64,000 nucleotides of DNA from Nannochloris sp. 'desiccata' (taxonomy: Eukaryota; Chlorophyta; Trebouxiophyceae; Chlorellales; Chlorellaceae), in the NCBI GenBank assembly GCA_019044685.2, contig JAGTXX020000012.1, positions 620,001 to 684,000 on the forward strand, written 5' to 3'. The translations under genes and the position numbers were made by a program. The notes under the pieces were generated by a model, which had not been told where the DNA came from, did not search any database, and saw only the letters and a list, made by a program, of their open reading frames with translations. Below are positions 1-11,339 of this stretch, piece by piece; the stretch's first letter is position 1, and the number at the start of each line of letters is the position of its first letter.

Positions 1-1730
1 TTGCCTCGATTTGTGGCTACCAAACTGTATGGGGCGTTACCCCTGCTCTCCACTCTCCATTGATGTCTGTAACCAACGCCATATCTGGTCTGACTGCCGT
101 TGGTGGCATGGTGCTCGCCGGTGGGGGTTTGCTCCCGTCAACTCCAGCTCAAATTTTGGCAGGTACCGCTGTGGCTGCCTCTGCAGTAAACATCGGGGGT
201 GGCTTTACCATCACTCAACGCATGCTTGATATGTTCCGTCGTCCTACTGATCCCCCGGAATATAACCAACTCTATGCTATCCCTGCTGGTGCCTTATTAG
301 CTACCTATGCTGCGGGCCATTTACTGGGCTATCCAGAAATGCAAAACACCACCTACTTGGCCGCCTCGGGCCTTTGCATCGCTGCTATTGCCTGTTTATC
401 CAACCAAAGCTCCGCTCGTGTGGGTAATTCTCTTGGGTTAATCGGTGTTGGTACTGGATTAGCTGCTACATTCGGTGCAATGGATGCAGATCCAGCTACA
501 ATTGCTCAGGTAGCAGGTTTCTTAGGTGCTGGCGGGGCTCTAGGTGCCTTGGTGGCCAAAAAAATGGCTATTACTGATTTACCCCAGATGGTTGCTGGCT
601 TCCATTCTTTGGTGGGATTGGCTGCATGCACCTCTGCTATTTCTGCCTACATGGCAGGGGGTGATATGGACGGCGTCCACATGACGTCCACTTTCTTAGC
701 TACTTTTATTGGAGCGGTCACCTTGACCGGCTCTGGCGTTGCATTTGGAAAGCTTCATGGTGTCTTGCCTTCTGCTCCACTCAACATTCCTGGTAAAAAT
801 CTTATTAATTTGGGTTTATTAGCTGGTAATGTTGCTGCTGGGGCTGCGTTCTTTGCTACTGGTGATCCCACAACCGGTCTTGCCGCCTTGGCCGCTACCA
901 CTGGACTTGCTGGTGTCCTTGGAGCACACATGACGGCCTCTATTGGCGGGGCAGATATGCCTGTGATCATCACTTTACTCAACAGTTACAGTGGGTATGC
1001 GCTCGCTGCAGAAGGATTCATGCTCCAAAATGATTTGCTCACCACTGTCGGCGCCTTGATTGGATCATCTGGTGCTATTCTGTCATATATTATGTGCAAA
1101 GCAATGAATCGCTCCTTACCCAACGTTATTTTCGGTGGATATGGTACCCCTGCACCTGCTGTAGGTGCCGGTGCGGACGTGGATATGGGTGTGCATAAAG
1201 AAATCGACGTTCCTGGTACTGCTGAAGCTCTGACTCAAGCTCGGAGCGTTTTGATTGTCCCCGGGTACGGCCTTGCTGTCGCAAATGCTCAATACTCTAT
1301 CGCAGAATTGGTAAAAACATTGAAATCTAAAGGAATTAATGTGAAGTTTGGTATTCATCCTGTTGCGGGCAGGATGCCTGGCCAGCTGAATGTCTTATTA
1401 GCAGAAGCTGGAGTCCCCTATGACGTCGTAGAGGAGATGGATGAAGTCAACCCTGAGATGGAGCAATTTGACGTTGTACTGGTGATTGGAGCGAATGATA
1501 CTATTAATTCTGCTGCTGTAGATGATCCCAAGTCGGTCATAGCTGGTATGCCGGTGATTGAAGTGTGGAAGGCTAAGCAAGTTATTATCAACAAGAGATC
1601 AATGGGGGCAGGGTATGCCGGTGCTCAAAACCCTGTGTTTTATAAGCCGAATACAGATATGTTGCTGGGAGACGCGAAATCTGTGTGCGATCAGTTGAAG
1701 AACAGAGTTGCTGAGCTTGCTGGTGTTTGA
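1..1730 (+). CDS. NNT: Proton-translocating NAD(P) transhydrogenase, 3' part (5' partial)
   Basis: This enzyme transfers hydride between NADH and NADP+, coupled to proton movement across an organelle membrane. The frame is open from base 3 and matches the family before the first possible start: [19 protein letters not shown] reads straight into the ORF. The TTG near base 60 is therefore not the start, and the gene begins left of the window. The visible part holds the multi-helix proton channel domain (roughly bases 60-1180), with the RPTDPPEY and [14 protein letters not shown] signatures. The NADP(H)-binding domain dIII follows (bases about 1240-1720), with the [10 protein letters not shown] loop, a GANDTIN motif and [11 protein letters not shown]. 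It ends at a TGA at 1728-1730. It is single-exon within the window. The assignment is very secure; mitochondrial or plastid location cannot be told without the N-terminus. Confidence 0.96.
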   Translation, partial: ASICGYQTVWGVTPALHSPLMSVTNAISGLTAVGGMVLAGGGLLPSTPAQILAGTAVAASAVNIGGGFTITQRMLDMFRRPTDPPEYNQLYAIPAGALLATYAAGHLLGYPEMQNTTYLAASGLCIAAIACLSNQSSARVGNSLGLIGVGTGLAATFGAMDADPATIAQVAGFLGAGGALGALVAKKMAITDLPQMVAGFHSLVGLAACTSAISAYMAGGDMDGVHMTSTFLATFIGAVTLTGSGVAFGKLHGVLPSAPLNIPGKNLINLGLLAGNVAAGAAFFATGDPTTGLAALAATTGLAGVLGAHMTASIGGADMPVIITLLNSYSGYALAAEGFMLQNDLLTTVGALIGSSGAILSYIMCKAMNRSLPNVIFGGYGTPAPAVGAGADVDMGVHKEIDVPGTAEALTQARSVLIVPGYGLAVANAQYSIAELVKTLKSKGINVKFGIHPVAGRMPGQLNVLLAEAGVPYDVVEEMDEVNPEMEQFDVVLVIGANDTINSAAVDDPKSVIAGMPVIEVWKAKQVIINKRSMGAGYAGAQNPVFYKPNTDMLLGDAKSVCDQLKNRVAELAGV

Positions 1731-2277
1731 TAAAAGATTAAATGAATTGCCTGTTAAAGGCTGACGTCAACATTTGTTTGATTGATTGTCGCTGAATACT
1801 AAAAGTCAAAGGAATCGTATTTGTGTGTTTGTTTATTCAAATTTTTCTCTCAACATAGATTGTGTATGTCCCTTTCTTCCCGGTTGATACAAGCCTCCAT
1901 CTGCTCTTTTAAAGCTTGGTTTGCTTTCTAGTTGGGAGCAAACAGAGGTCACAAGAGAGCTGGAAAGCGCAATGTGCTATTATGGCAATTTCTGCCTTGG
2001 CCATGCTACTTATTGATTTATTAACAAGGAATGCAATCTGCTGTAAGATAAATAATTTACTCCTAGAGAGTAGCAAAGCCAACAGTGAGAAAGAGCCAAT
2101 GACTGATTGAACAATCACGCTGAGCAACGGCTGCAGCTGTTATGCTGTGAGGAGTTTCAAGTTGAAAAAAACCATTTCACCTTTCCTGCCGCGTTTATTA
2201 TTTTATTCTTGGATTTGATTTTACTTATATAACTTCTGCTGCGCCCCTGTTCAGCTCAGTGTCAGTTTATCGGGTTC
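1731..2277. other. Intergenic: transhydrogenase 3' flank and Msp1 promoter
   Basis: Two short opposing ORFs near 1910-2127 have no recognisable protein and mirror each other, so I treat them as chance. A TATATAA-like stretch lies at about 2226-2232, some 50 bases before the Msp1 start codon, and could be its TATA box. Nothing else is evident. Confidence 0.4.
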
Positions 2278-4301
2278 ATGGAGGTAGCACCAGCAGCAGG
2301 TAGTTCGAGGTTCTGGAAGGAAGTAGCTCGTGTCTCGAACAAACTACTCAAAATGGCGAGCGTAAACGCACAGAATAACAAGTCGCACATCATCGAGGTG
2401 AGCTTTGACAGCCAAACTAACTGCATTAATTTTCGATTCTTGGTCAAAAAAAGTGCTTGAGCGTTACACCGTTTCCGGCTGAAGTGACTGTTCAACTTGA
2501 TAACCGCGCATAATAACAATGTTATTTACCCTGCGCAGTTCACTTATATGGGGCTCAGTCTGCTTGGCTCCTTCCTCATTCTTAGGTGGGCCCTCAACCG
2601 CTTGGACCCTAATAAAGCAGCCAAGGAAAAGGTAAGAGCGTTAATGGATGGTTGGCGATGGTCACAGCTAAGATCACCGATCGGGCTTGTAGTGCTTTGG
2701 GAAGCTGAACGTTTACTCCCCCCAAACGGCACAATTTCTTGATCGCCTCAATTCGATCGTTCTTAATTGATCTTGCCAACCTGACATTAAACCCTTCTCC
2801 TTTGCGCAGGTGAAAGACCGTAAAAAGCAGCTGTCCAAGCGTCTTGGTAGAAGCGTCAATTTGGAGGGACCATATGAAGATGTAAGCTTTCGTTTTTCAT
2901 CTAGTTTTACCTAAACACTAGTTTTCTTTTTTGGTACCTTACCACTTCCGCCACCGAGGGCTGATTTAGAAAACAAATTGAAGTATCTCACCCCCAGAGA
3001 GAAAATCGCTCTCTTCCCATAATAATACTAATACTGGCACTCCAATCAATATTGAACTTTTTACCTCCCTCTGTCTCTTTCTATCACTTCCTTTGCAGAT
3101 TATCGCTCAAGAGGTTGTCAACCCCCGTCAAATCGACATTACTCTTGCTGACGTCGGTGGCCTTGAAGACATCATCGATGACCTCCGCCGCAATATCATC
3201 ACCCCTATGCGCCGCCCAGAGCACTTCCGCACTAGTTTACTTCGTCAAAAACGCGGGGTCCTTCTCTACGGTCCTCCAGGCACTGGTAAAACAATGCTTG
3301 CCAAGGCGCTGGCGAGGGAGTGTGGTGCATCCTTCATCAATATTAAAGCTTCAACAATCTTATCTAAATGGTATGGAGACACCAATAAACTGATTAACGC
3401 TGTGTGGACTTTAGCATATAAAGTGCAGCCTACGATTCTCTTTATTGATGAAGTAGATTCACTTTTGGGCGCCAGACGGTCGATGGAACACGAAGCCTCC
3501 ACGGCAATGAAAACTGAATTTATGCAGCTATGGGAAGGATTTGAGACCATGCCTATGAACAATGTAGTCGTATTGGGTGCGACAAATAAGCGTGATTCGT
3601 TAGATGATGCTGTTTTAAGAAGATTTTCACTTCAATATGAAGTCAAGTTGCCGGAGTTGGCTCAGAGAGAGTCGATTTTGAAATTAATGCTGAGAAAGCA
3701 CGGCGCTGAAGTTGGACGTGGATTGGTGGATCCTGCATTGCTTGAAGAAGCAAATAGTGCTACTGCTGCTACCGCTGCTGGTAGTTTGTCCCCTACGACA
3801 AACGGCATTGCAGAGCCGGCAATCTCAACTACTAATAACAATAACAACCGCCGTAACAATCGTAACAACAATAACAATGTGAACGGTGCTTCTGCTGCCA
3901 CCGCTGCCGATCCTCGCGTTAGACCTTTGAGAGATATTGCTACCCGGACTGATGGGTACAGCGGAAGTGATCTTAGTGAATTGTGCTCACAAGCAGCAGC
4001 AATCCCTGTTCACGAGTACATTGCCGCAATGGAGAGATACGAAAGGGAACAAGGAGAGAAGCAACCTGTGCTTGAACCATTGTCTAAACACCACTTTGAA
4101 CAAGTGTTGGCGCACATTGTGCCCCCTTCTCGTGCCGCTCAGGCAGCTCAAGCGAGTGTAAGGCGCCGCAATGGCGGAGGCAGCAATGGGCTGGGTATGA
4201 TTAGTGGTGGTGATATGGATGCACTTGCTGCTGCTATTGCTCAAGGGTTGTCAAGAGGTATCAGGCCCTTTACAGAATTTCCCATTGATGATTCCGAGTA
4301 A
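2278..4301 (+). CDS. MSP1: Msp1/ATAD1-type AAA ATPase (membrane protein extractase)
   Basis: Msp1/ATAD1 pulls mislocalised tail-anchored proteins out of the mitochondrial outer membrane or peroxisome. Four exons join with phase 0 throughout: 2278-2397, 2539-2631, 2810-2881 and 3099-4301 (about 495 aa). An N-terminal membrane segment lies at residues about 44-57 (LSLLGSFLILRW), followed by the family-typical basic linker. The AAA domain has Walker A GPPGTGKT (about 153-160), the KWYGD pore loop, Walker B ILFIDEVDS and a conserved ATNKR sensor-1 region. Between the large AAA domain and the lid sits a low-complexity insert rich in Asn, Ala and Thr (about bases 3750-3905). The C-terminus is longer than human ATAD1 (361 aa). 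An alternative start at ATG 2353 would shorten the N-terminus by 25 residues. The family call is firm; the exact start is not. Confidence 0.93.
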
Positions 4302-4810
4302 AAACGTTTTAGAATAAATACATATTTTCTTTCTTTCTTTTATTATCTCTCTTGAAGAGATTGTCTTAGAGATTGGAAATCTACCTTACAAGTAGAACAC
4401 ACACTATGTTAAACTCATCCTGGAAGCCAGCCAACTCTCTCCAAAACGAGAGCCCCTCTGCCTCTCTATCCTTGAAGGTGGCAAGAGCGTTGGCGGTGCT
4501 AATTTTTCAATGAAGAATGCATTTGACTACCCTTTTTATTCATTACTATTCTGCCCTTGTCTCTTTGAAAACTTGACATACACGCACTTTTCGTGCTTCA
4601 TACTCTTCTCTTCTATAGCGAATTTATTTCTATTCTATTGTGTAACATTTTTTATGCATTTGAAAGTTCAACTGATTTTCATTTTCAAATGATGATTAGG
4701 TGATCCTTGGCCAAAATTTGAGTGAGACTGAGCGGGCCTCTCACTTTCCGACCTCAAAAAACCTGCTTCCTTATAATGCATTGCATAACAATTAATTAAA
4801 TCAATATACA
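4302..4810. other. Intergenic: Msp1 3' flank and NEET promoter
   Basis: An AATAAA at about 4313-4318, a few bases after the Msp1 stop, is a likely poly(A) signal. The rest is T-rich with only a 60-codon unsupported ORF. No RNA gene or repeat was seen. Confidence 0.5.
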
Positions 4811-5209
4811 ATGATGACTACTTGTGCTCCTAACCGCGTTTTCGCTGCCCGCGTCGCTGTTGTCCAACATCAGCGGAAATCTGTCGTGGTTTACTCCAAT
4901 GGAGCTATTAATCCCGACATTAAGAAGGATGAGGCGAAGGTTGTCGACACTGTGGTAGCCAGTGAACTAGCCAAGCCTATGGTCGCTTATTGCCGCTGCT
5001 GGAGGTCCAGCACCTTCCCTTTATGCAACGGTAAATTCTTTATGCATTTGAATCCCGTCACGCCCCCCTCGTTACTTCTGTTCATTTCATTCACAAGGTT
5101 CTCACTCCGTCTTTCTACTTCTAATTTATGCCAAACTCCAGGTGCCCATGTCAAGCACAATGAAGCTTGTGGTGACAATGTTGGCCCTCTCCTTGTCAAG
5201 AAAGAGTAG
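4811..5209 (+). CDS. NEET: Plant-type NEET iron-sulfur protein (CDGSH domain)
   Basis: NEET proteins bind a labile 2Fe-2S cluster through three Cys and one His, and act in iron and redox homeostasis; the plant protein is found in chloroplasts and mitochondria. Exons 4811-5030 and 5142-5209 give 95 aa. The first 28 residues are basic and hydroxylated, as in a transit peptide. The block INPDIKKDEAKVVDTVVASE is close to Arabidopsis At-NEET. Cluster ligands are C61, C63 and C72, with H76 after the splice. The core reads CNGAH where the family has CDGSH or CDGAH, so the Asp after the third Cys is Asn. The intron is 111 bases, a multiple of three without an in-frame stop, so retention would still encode a protein, with the cluster motif disrupted. 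The splice is supported by the conserved HVKHN tail. Confidence 0.94.
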   Translation: MMTTCAPNRVFAARVAVVQHQRKSVVVYSNGAINPDIKKDEAKVVDTVVASELAKPMVAYCRCWRSSTFPLCNGKFFMHLNPVTPPSLLLFISFTRFSLRLSTSNLCQTPGAHVKHNEACGDNVGPLLVKKE

Positions 5210-5681
5210 AGACATAACTGCATTTCTCTAGCTGCGCCTGGCTAGCCGGCTCTGCCACTCACGGAAAAGAAAATTTACTTTTGCTGACAAAGCAGCGTTT
5301 TGATTGAGATACTCATGGACACTGAAGATTCATGATTGTTGATACGTACTGTGATATGTAATAGTACGATGTTAGCTCTTCTGAGAGATTCCCTGCTATC
5401 TCCTACTCTATTAAAGCAAAAAGCTTTCAGAATATTTTCTGCAAAATTTTAAATTTACAAATCTAGAATTTTTATATATATATTGCAAATTACATTACTG
5501 CAGGAAAAAGCGTATCTCTAGTACTAAATTCATTGAGTTTTCTAATACCAGAGGAGAAAAAATAAGAAGAAGAAGAGAAAGAAAGGAAGGCCCGCAAAAC
5601 TAAAACAAAAAAAAAATCAACATTCCATCCTTGTTTTCCCGCTGATCTTTATCCTCTATATAGATATCTACATTTAAATAT
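5210..5681. other. Intergenic between convergent NEET and SnRK2 3' ends
   Basis: This is an AT-rich 3' flank shared by two convergent genes, with purine-rich stretches at about 5550-5620. No coding or RNA feature can be supported. Confidence 0.5.
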
Positions 5682-7192
5682 TTAATCTACTAGCTCTTCA
5701 TCTTCCAGAAGATCTGAATCCATATATTCTTCTTCATTAAAACTTCTACTTGTATGCTGCCCCGAAATCTGCGTCTTTGTCCTCGCCTCCTCAACTATCT
5801 TTTTTACCACTTCCACGCTTTGAGGCGGAGCAGGCACCGAGTTTGCGGCAGCTGCTCCATCGTCTCTCAGCTCCGGTGGTAAGTTACGCAAAAACCAAGG
5901 ATGTTTTTTAATCTGTTCAATGGTAATACGCTGTGCAGGGTTGGCTACGAAAGTTCTGGCCATTAAGTCGTGGCATTCACGACTCAATTGCAAATTCGCG
6001 GGAAAAGAATATTTGACTCCCATGATTCTTTGGATTGTTTTTCTGAAGTTTCTAGGATCTGCTGGATCTTCAAACGGATACGCCCCGACAAGCATTACGT
6101 AGAGTGTGACCCCACATGACCAGACATCCGCAATTTCACCGTCGTATTGCTTTCGGGAGAGTACTTCTGGGGCGATGTAGGCGGGAGTGCCCACGGTAGA
6201 TTTCGGTTGGGAATCAAACACCGCAGACTTTGAGTATCTGTTAAAAGAGAAGAAATAAAATAGGGAGCAATTATACGCTAGATTTAGCTTATGGGTAGAT
6301 AGGGAATGAGATTAATGTAGAAATAGTAGAGGGAAGATAGTTAAATACATAAATAAGAAGATGGGGTCGGTAGCGGGAAAAAACAGATATACACATTTTT
6401 ATCTTACCCAAAGTCACAAATTTTCAATCGAGGCGCAGGTCTTCCATCCAGCAAGGTATTCTCCAACTTGAGATCTCTATGGCAGACTCCCCCACGATGA
6501 CACCATGCTACGCCTGAAATGAGTTGCTGGAAGAAATATCTCGCTTCATCTTCACAAAATCTTCCTGCTTTGACGATTCGATCAAATAGCTCACCACCGG
6601 CTGCGTACTCCATTGAGATGGCGAGGTGAGTGGAGGTGAGGAAGACTTCAAAGAAACGGACAATGTTGGGGTGGCCAGAGAGTTGTCTATGGTTGATGAT
6701 CTCACGCTCTACGTTCTTATCAATCTGTAGAGAATAAGTTAGTAAAATAGAAAGTGAGCTGGAGCGGGGGTAATGAAAGCTTAGGTTCTTGGAATCTAGG
6801 AGTTGGTTTTATTTCAGAGATACCCCTAGATGAGTGCTGTGAGTCTTAGATTACTCATTGAGCTGCGATATCTAAGATAAACTGTTTCTTCAGGGTCTCT
6901 GTTTGTGGGCAATAAAGAAGAGCGTGAATAACAAGGACCGCTGGCCTGTTTGAAACGCACCTTTTCCCCTCGCTCGATAAACTTGACCGCAACTAGTTGA
7001 CCGGATTGCTTATCCTTCATGAGCTTGGCGACACCGAAGTTTCCGGAGCCAATGTCGCGGACCTGCGAGCCACGAGAAAGATGAAAATTAATTTCTGGGT
7101 CAGACATTCAAGTTGTAACAGCCAGTTGACAACCCGACTCCATGAGTATCACACAATCTTACCAGCTCGAATCTATCTGGGTTCATATCCAT
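5682..7192 (-). CDS. SnRK2: SnRK2-family Ser/Thr protein kinase with acidic C-terminal tail
   Basis: SnRK2 kinases transduce osmotic stress, and in land plants abscisic acid, signals. Four exons (7163-7192, 6961-7062, 6408-6724, 5682-6237) join to 334 aa with consistent phases. The start is [10 protein letters not shown] at the end of exon 1. The Gly loop GSGNFG is at 15-20, the ATP lysine K37 in VAVKFIE, the catalytic loop HRDLKLEN with D128, the DFG at 148-150 and the APE at 172-174. The activation loop [11 protein letters not shown] is nearly identical to Arabidopsis OST1/SnRK2.6; S159 corresponds to the OST1 activating serine. After the kinase domain come a SnRK2-box-like stretch and an Asp/Glu-rich end ([13 protein letters not shown]) resembling the acidic domain II of ABA-responsive members. 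Family is certain; subgroup is inferred from the tail only. Confidence 0.96.
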
Positions 7193-7651
7193 GGTGACAG
7201 GCGAGGCCTAAACGCACGCGGCGTTTGCTTGATCACAGTTCTCAAATTAAAAACAGGACTACAATGACCTATCTAAAAGCGTATCAGACGAAAACTTATA
7301 GATCAAACCACTCTATGAACTTTAAGCAAACTCTAAAAAAGATAATCTGTTTGGAAACAGACTTGGTACAGCTTTTCATCACCAACTTTACAGCTGTGCA
7401 CCTCCAAGTTGGCTTGAGCTTCCAAATAAATGTCGATCTCTCTGTTGCCCACTGGGCCACCCCTTGTCTTTAGTAAAATTACTGCACCACTGCTCGACTT
7501 GCAGAAGCAACTAGTCTATTAAAACTTTGTATGCACCTAGTAAACAGAAGTTTATAGTCAGAGAGAAACAGGCATTAATTTAACCTTTGCTTACTATTCA
7601 TTTCCTGTAAAATAAATTCATCGACCCGGCTTTGAAAATATGTCTAAACTT
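7193..7651. other. Intergenic: SnRK2 promoter and ubiquilin 3' flank
   Basis: This AT-rich stretch lies between two genes on the minus strand. An 82-codon plus-strand ORF (7225-7473) has no recognisable features and no supporting neighbour. An AATAAA on the plus strand at about 7612 is on the wrong strand for either gene. Confidence 0.4.
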
Positions 7652-9454
7652 TTATGGCGGGGCTGATAAAAGCCTCTCTACAGCTGCGTTCACATTCCCC
7701 CTTGTAGCAACAAGCACTCTCACATTTGATTCACGATCCCAGAATCCCATATCATTTAACTGTTGAAGTTGATCGGCATAAGCTGTCTCGGGATCGGCAG
7801 GCGGTGGTGGCAAGCCTGCACCTGCACCAGCTCCACCCAATGCACCAGCACCACCCATCATTCTTTGAAAATTTGCAAGCTGTTCCATCATATCTGCGCC
7901 TCCAGCGCCAGCACCACCCAAGCCACCAAGCGCTCCAAGCCCACCGAGTGCTCCACCACCACCAGCACCACCGCCACCAGCAGCCATGGCTTCTTCAATT
8001 GTATTCATCATTTCAAACGATTCAGGGCTTGTCATAACATCTAAAAATCGATCCATGGAAGCAGGATTAGTTTCGATGTCGCCTAACCCCATCATTGCAA
8101 GACGGCTTCGTAGTTCAGGTTGAGCGGCAATCATGCTTGGCATCATAGCCCGATAGGTTTCTCTCATAGTTGGATTCTGCATCATTTGCATCATGGCTTG
8201 ACGGACTTCTCTGCTAGGCATACCTCCTGCGCCACCTAACCCGCCAAGACCGCCGGGCAAGCCACCAGCACCGGTACCACCACCCAACATGCCAAATATA
8301 TCACCAAGACCTCCTGCAGATGCCCCTCCAGCTCCGCCAGTGCCAGCACCACCTGCCGGTGGCACAGCCCAAGGAAGAGCTGCACCTTCAGATGCATTCG
8401 CACCTCCAGTGCCTGCACCGCTGCCGCCTCCAGCACCGCCAAATAGAGAAGCAAAAGGATTGTTTGCCTGCTCCGCCCTCCGCCTGCTCGCCTCTTCAGC
8501 TGCATCATCTGCAGCTTGTTCCATAAACCGATTCACCTGTGCAGAAGCAGAAGAAAGCTGCGCTCCAAACCCTGCAGCCTCTGCTTGATTAATTTGCAGA
8601 TCCATGCCCCTCAAAAATTCTCTTGAGAGACTAGGGTTTGACATGATTCTAGCAACTCTCTGCAACTCTTCTGGATTATTGAGTACTTCACGGAGCTCAG
8701 GAGACTCTTGCATCATTCTGCGCATCGCTGGATCAGCTTCCAACATGGTTCTAATGGTGTTCGGGTCTGAGAGAAGTGCCTGCATTTGAGGTGACTCCAT
8801 CATATCACGCATACGCTGTGCTTGTTGCTCAGCGGCTTGGTTGTCGAGACCCATGCCTTCGAAATGTTTGACGAGAGGGTCTTGGCGGGTGTTCATGTTG
8901 GTGAGTTGCTCAGCAGAGATGCCGGTGGCCGGGGAAGAGGCGGTGGCAGCACCGCCGGTGGAACCTCCAGAAGAAGGGGTTGCGCCAGCTACAGGCTTGG
9001 ATTTGACAAGATGGACCACATGTTCATGGCCAATTCCTGTATTATTTGATAAAGAGGAAAGTAATGAGATTATTGCTTAAAGCAAAAGAGCAGGGCAGGG
9101 ACTGGATGTGAGCGGCAAAAATAATAAAATGTGTGCAGAACAGAGCAGAGCTTCAACTCACCATAGCTGTCTACAGTCTGGTGGTCCTTCAATATTTGAC
9201 CTGCACAATGAAACGAGGTTGCTTAATAACGCTGTGGAGAGGTCTCTAGAATAATAAAAAAAGAATGATCCAAAAAAAATTTAAAGATCAGCTCTCAAAC
9301 CTTTATAGATCAGGCGTATGACGTCCGGAGTCGCTCCAAAGGTTTTGCATAGCTCCTCTTTGAGACCTAGAATAGTTCCAGATTTTGTAAAGTTCACAGA
9401 GAACATGTCTCCTGTCACTGGCTTGAGCTTGATCGTTAAATCTTGTTCTGCCAT
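7652..9454 (-). CDS. DSK2: Ubiquilin/DSK2-type UBL-UBA proteasome shuttle
   Basis: Ubiquilins carry ubiquitinated or aggregation-prone clients to the proteasome; the UBL binds the proteasome and the UBA binds ubiquitin. Exons are 9301-9454, 9162-9200 and 7652-9036, giving 525 aa. The UBL spans about 5-78 ([12 protein letters not shown], then [14 protein letters not shown] across the splices). Met-rich STI1-like repeats follow ([25 protein letters not shown]), separated by a Gly/Ala-rich segment around 200-280. A second Gly-rich stretch precedes the C-terminal UBA (about 480-523, [14 protein letters not shown]). The start ATG at 9454 is followed directly by the UBL. Length and order are typical of DSK2/ubiquilin; the Gly-rich linkers are longer than usual. 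The gene lies head-to-tail with eL24 and close to a second UBL-UBA gene. Confidence 0.96.
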
Positions 9455-9699
9455 TGTAACTAGTACCGTCACTAGGTACACACAACGAGAGAACTAACTA
9501 ATGTATAATAATTCAGATGGCACCCATGTCGCCTTACATGTCTAAGCGCATTTTTTCTCCCCCTGGAATAATGGAATTGATGGAAATACTGCCACTCACA
9601 TTCATTGCTATGCAAGTTAACTTGCTATTCCAAGTCTCTTATCTATTTAATGTTTTACATTATTGTTTTCTACAAAGTTAGCACTATTTCCAACAGCTT

Positions 9700-10645
9700 T
9701 TAACGGCCGCTAGACTTGGCACCAGCACCGCGGGGCATGTTCTTAACGGCACCCTTGCCGGCAGCACGGGCAGCCGACCTCTCAGTAGACTTCTCAGCCT
9801 TAGCCTTCTTTGCGCGTTCCTTGATTTCACGAAGAGCAGCCTCGCGGGAGGCCTTACGGGCCTCGGGCTTTTCGGCCTTCTTCTTGGCGATAACCTCAAG
9901 AGAGGCACCGGCAACAGAACGGGTGGCAGCACGGGTAACGTTCCTACGCTTCTTGCGGGCAACCTGCTGCTCCAAATCTTTACGGTGCTGCTTTCTGTAG
10001 AGAACAGTCCATGCAATCTTGGCAGGGCGCTTACGCTGATTGAACAGAGATTTGCATTTTTGCTTAAAGAAGAGGAACTGCTGTCCATCAGTTCTGATGA
10101 ACAACATTCCCTTTCCAGGGTAGATCTTCAAGCCGCTAAAGCGGCAAGTCTGGGTCCTGCGAAATAAGTAAAGACAAGAAATAGGATGAGCGAATAGTCC
10201 CTGGTAAACTCTCCTGTAGAGAAGAATATGCACCCCAGCGGTGATGGCTGTCGGCTGAAAGTCATCCAAATTTAAGCTGAAGATGCTGCCCAGCCACGAA
10301 AGTACGCTAAATGGCCCACTACTTGGACATCTATATTATTTTTTGTCTAATGACCAGCCTGCCGCCAGCCTAGACTCCAATCAGCAAACTAATATTTAAT
10401 TTCAGCTTCAGGATTAAAATTAAACATTTCTCAGTGGCTGCAAAGCTCCTCTGGTGAGCTAATTACTCCAGCTGCGCGACCTAAGATATTTAATAACTTT
10501 CAATGCCTTCTATTATCGAAGCTGCCTCCTTATTATCCCTTCACAAGCTTTCGCAAGGCTGAACAAATGGCTGAATGCACGACTTAAGAACGCCCGAATT
10601 CCCTACAGCCTACACTGCGGTCCAGATAACTTACTTGAGAACCAT
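9700..10645 (-). CDS. RPL24: 60S ribosomal protein eL24
   Basis: This is a large-subunit cytosolic ribosomal protein. Exon 1 is only 11 coding bases (10635-10645, Met-Val-Leu plus two bases of Lys) and exon 2 is 9700-10156, giving 155 aa. Splicing produces the canonical start MVLKTQTCRFSGLKIYPG. The zinc-ribbon-like N-terminal domain and a Lys/Arg/Ala-rich tail ending KSSGR are normal for the family. The intron, 478 bases, is long for this window, and the exon 2 frame stays open into it, so an ORF caller would add a false N-terminus. TTTGCAG sits immediately before the start codon on the minus strand, suggesting an additional intron in the 5' UTR. Confidence 0.95.
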
Positions 10646-11339
10646 CTGCAAAGAACAAACAATCAAAGTCAGTTCAATATGCTGAAATGTTTTGGTTTGA
10701 ATGCCAAATTAAGATGATGCAGCTTTTGATTATTGGCCAAAGCTTTAAATCAGCTGGCTGGTTATGCTAGATGCCTCACCTTGCTCCTTGTTGCCCAGAC
10801 AGAACACTCAAAGAGACAGAAAAAGGCGTCGGAGAATGGTTTTTAAGGCAGCCAGCACATTTAATTGAATGCTGTTTGACCCAGGCCAGGCTACCTCTCT
10901 CTCTTCAATAAATCTCTGTCCACTGCTGAAAAAGGGGGCCCCATAGGCAATTTCTTTCTGTTAACTAGGCTTCATGATTCTTAAGTGCTTACAAGGATAG
11001 AATAAAGGAAGTAAAATCTAGCAAAACAGAGGCGAAATTCGATTCTGTGAACTAAGGACCCGCCACCACTGCCGACGTGGTTTAAAAAAAAACCCTGCTA
11101 TTTCTTTCTAAAACTGCCCAACACGCCTCCTATCTTCCCTGTTTCTTCATTATTTAATAAGATTAGATGTCTAAAGATCGCTGCTCGAGCAAGCATGCCG
11201 CCTTTATGGTCTACATCAACCAATTAAAAGAAGTTGATCCATCTGCCCCGGTATCAGATGCCAGCCCAAGTAGGGCTCTCCCAGTTTTAATTTTATTTTC
11301 CAAGTTTCTATTTTACAATGAAATCTCGATATACACGCG
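10646..11339. other. Intergenic: eL24 upstream region and UBL-UBA gene 3' flank
   Basis: This probably includes the eL24 promoter and a 5' UTR intron whose acceptor abuts the start codon. A 63-codon plus-strand ORF starting at 11167 has an ATG but no recognisable features, and runs into the 3' end of the neighbouring gene. I see no RNA gene. Confidence 0.4.

Noticed and set aside
8289..8588. Pro/Ala-rich plus ORF opposite ubiquilin
   Set aside because: Shadow of the Gly-rich ubiquilin linkers on the other strand.
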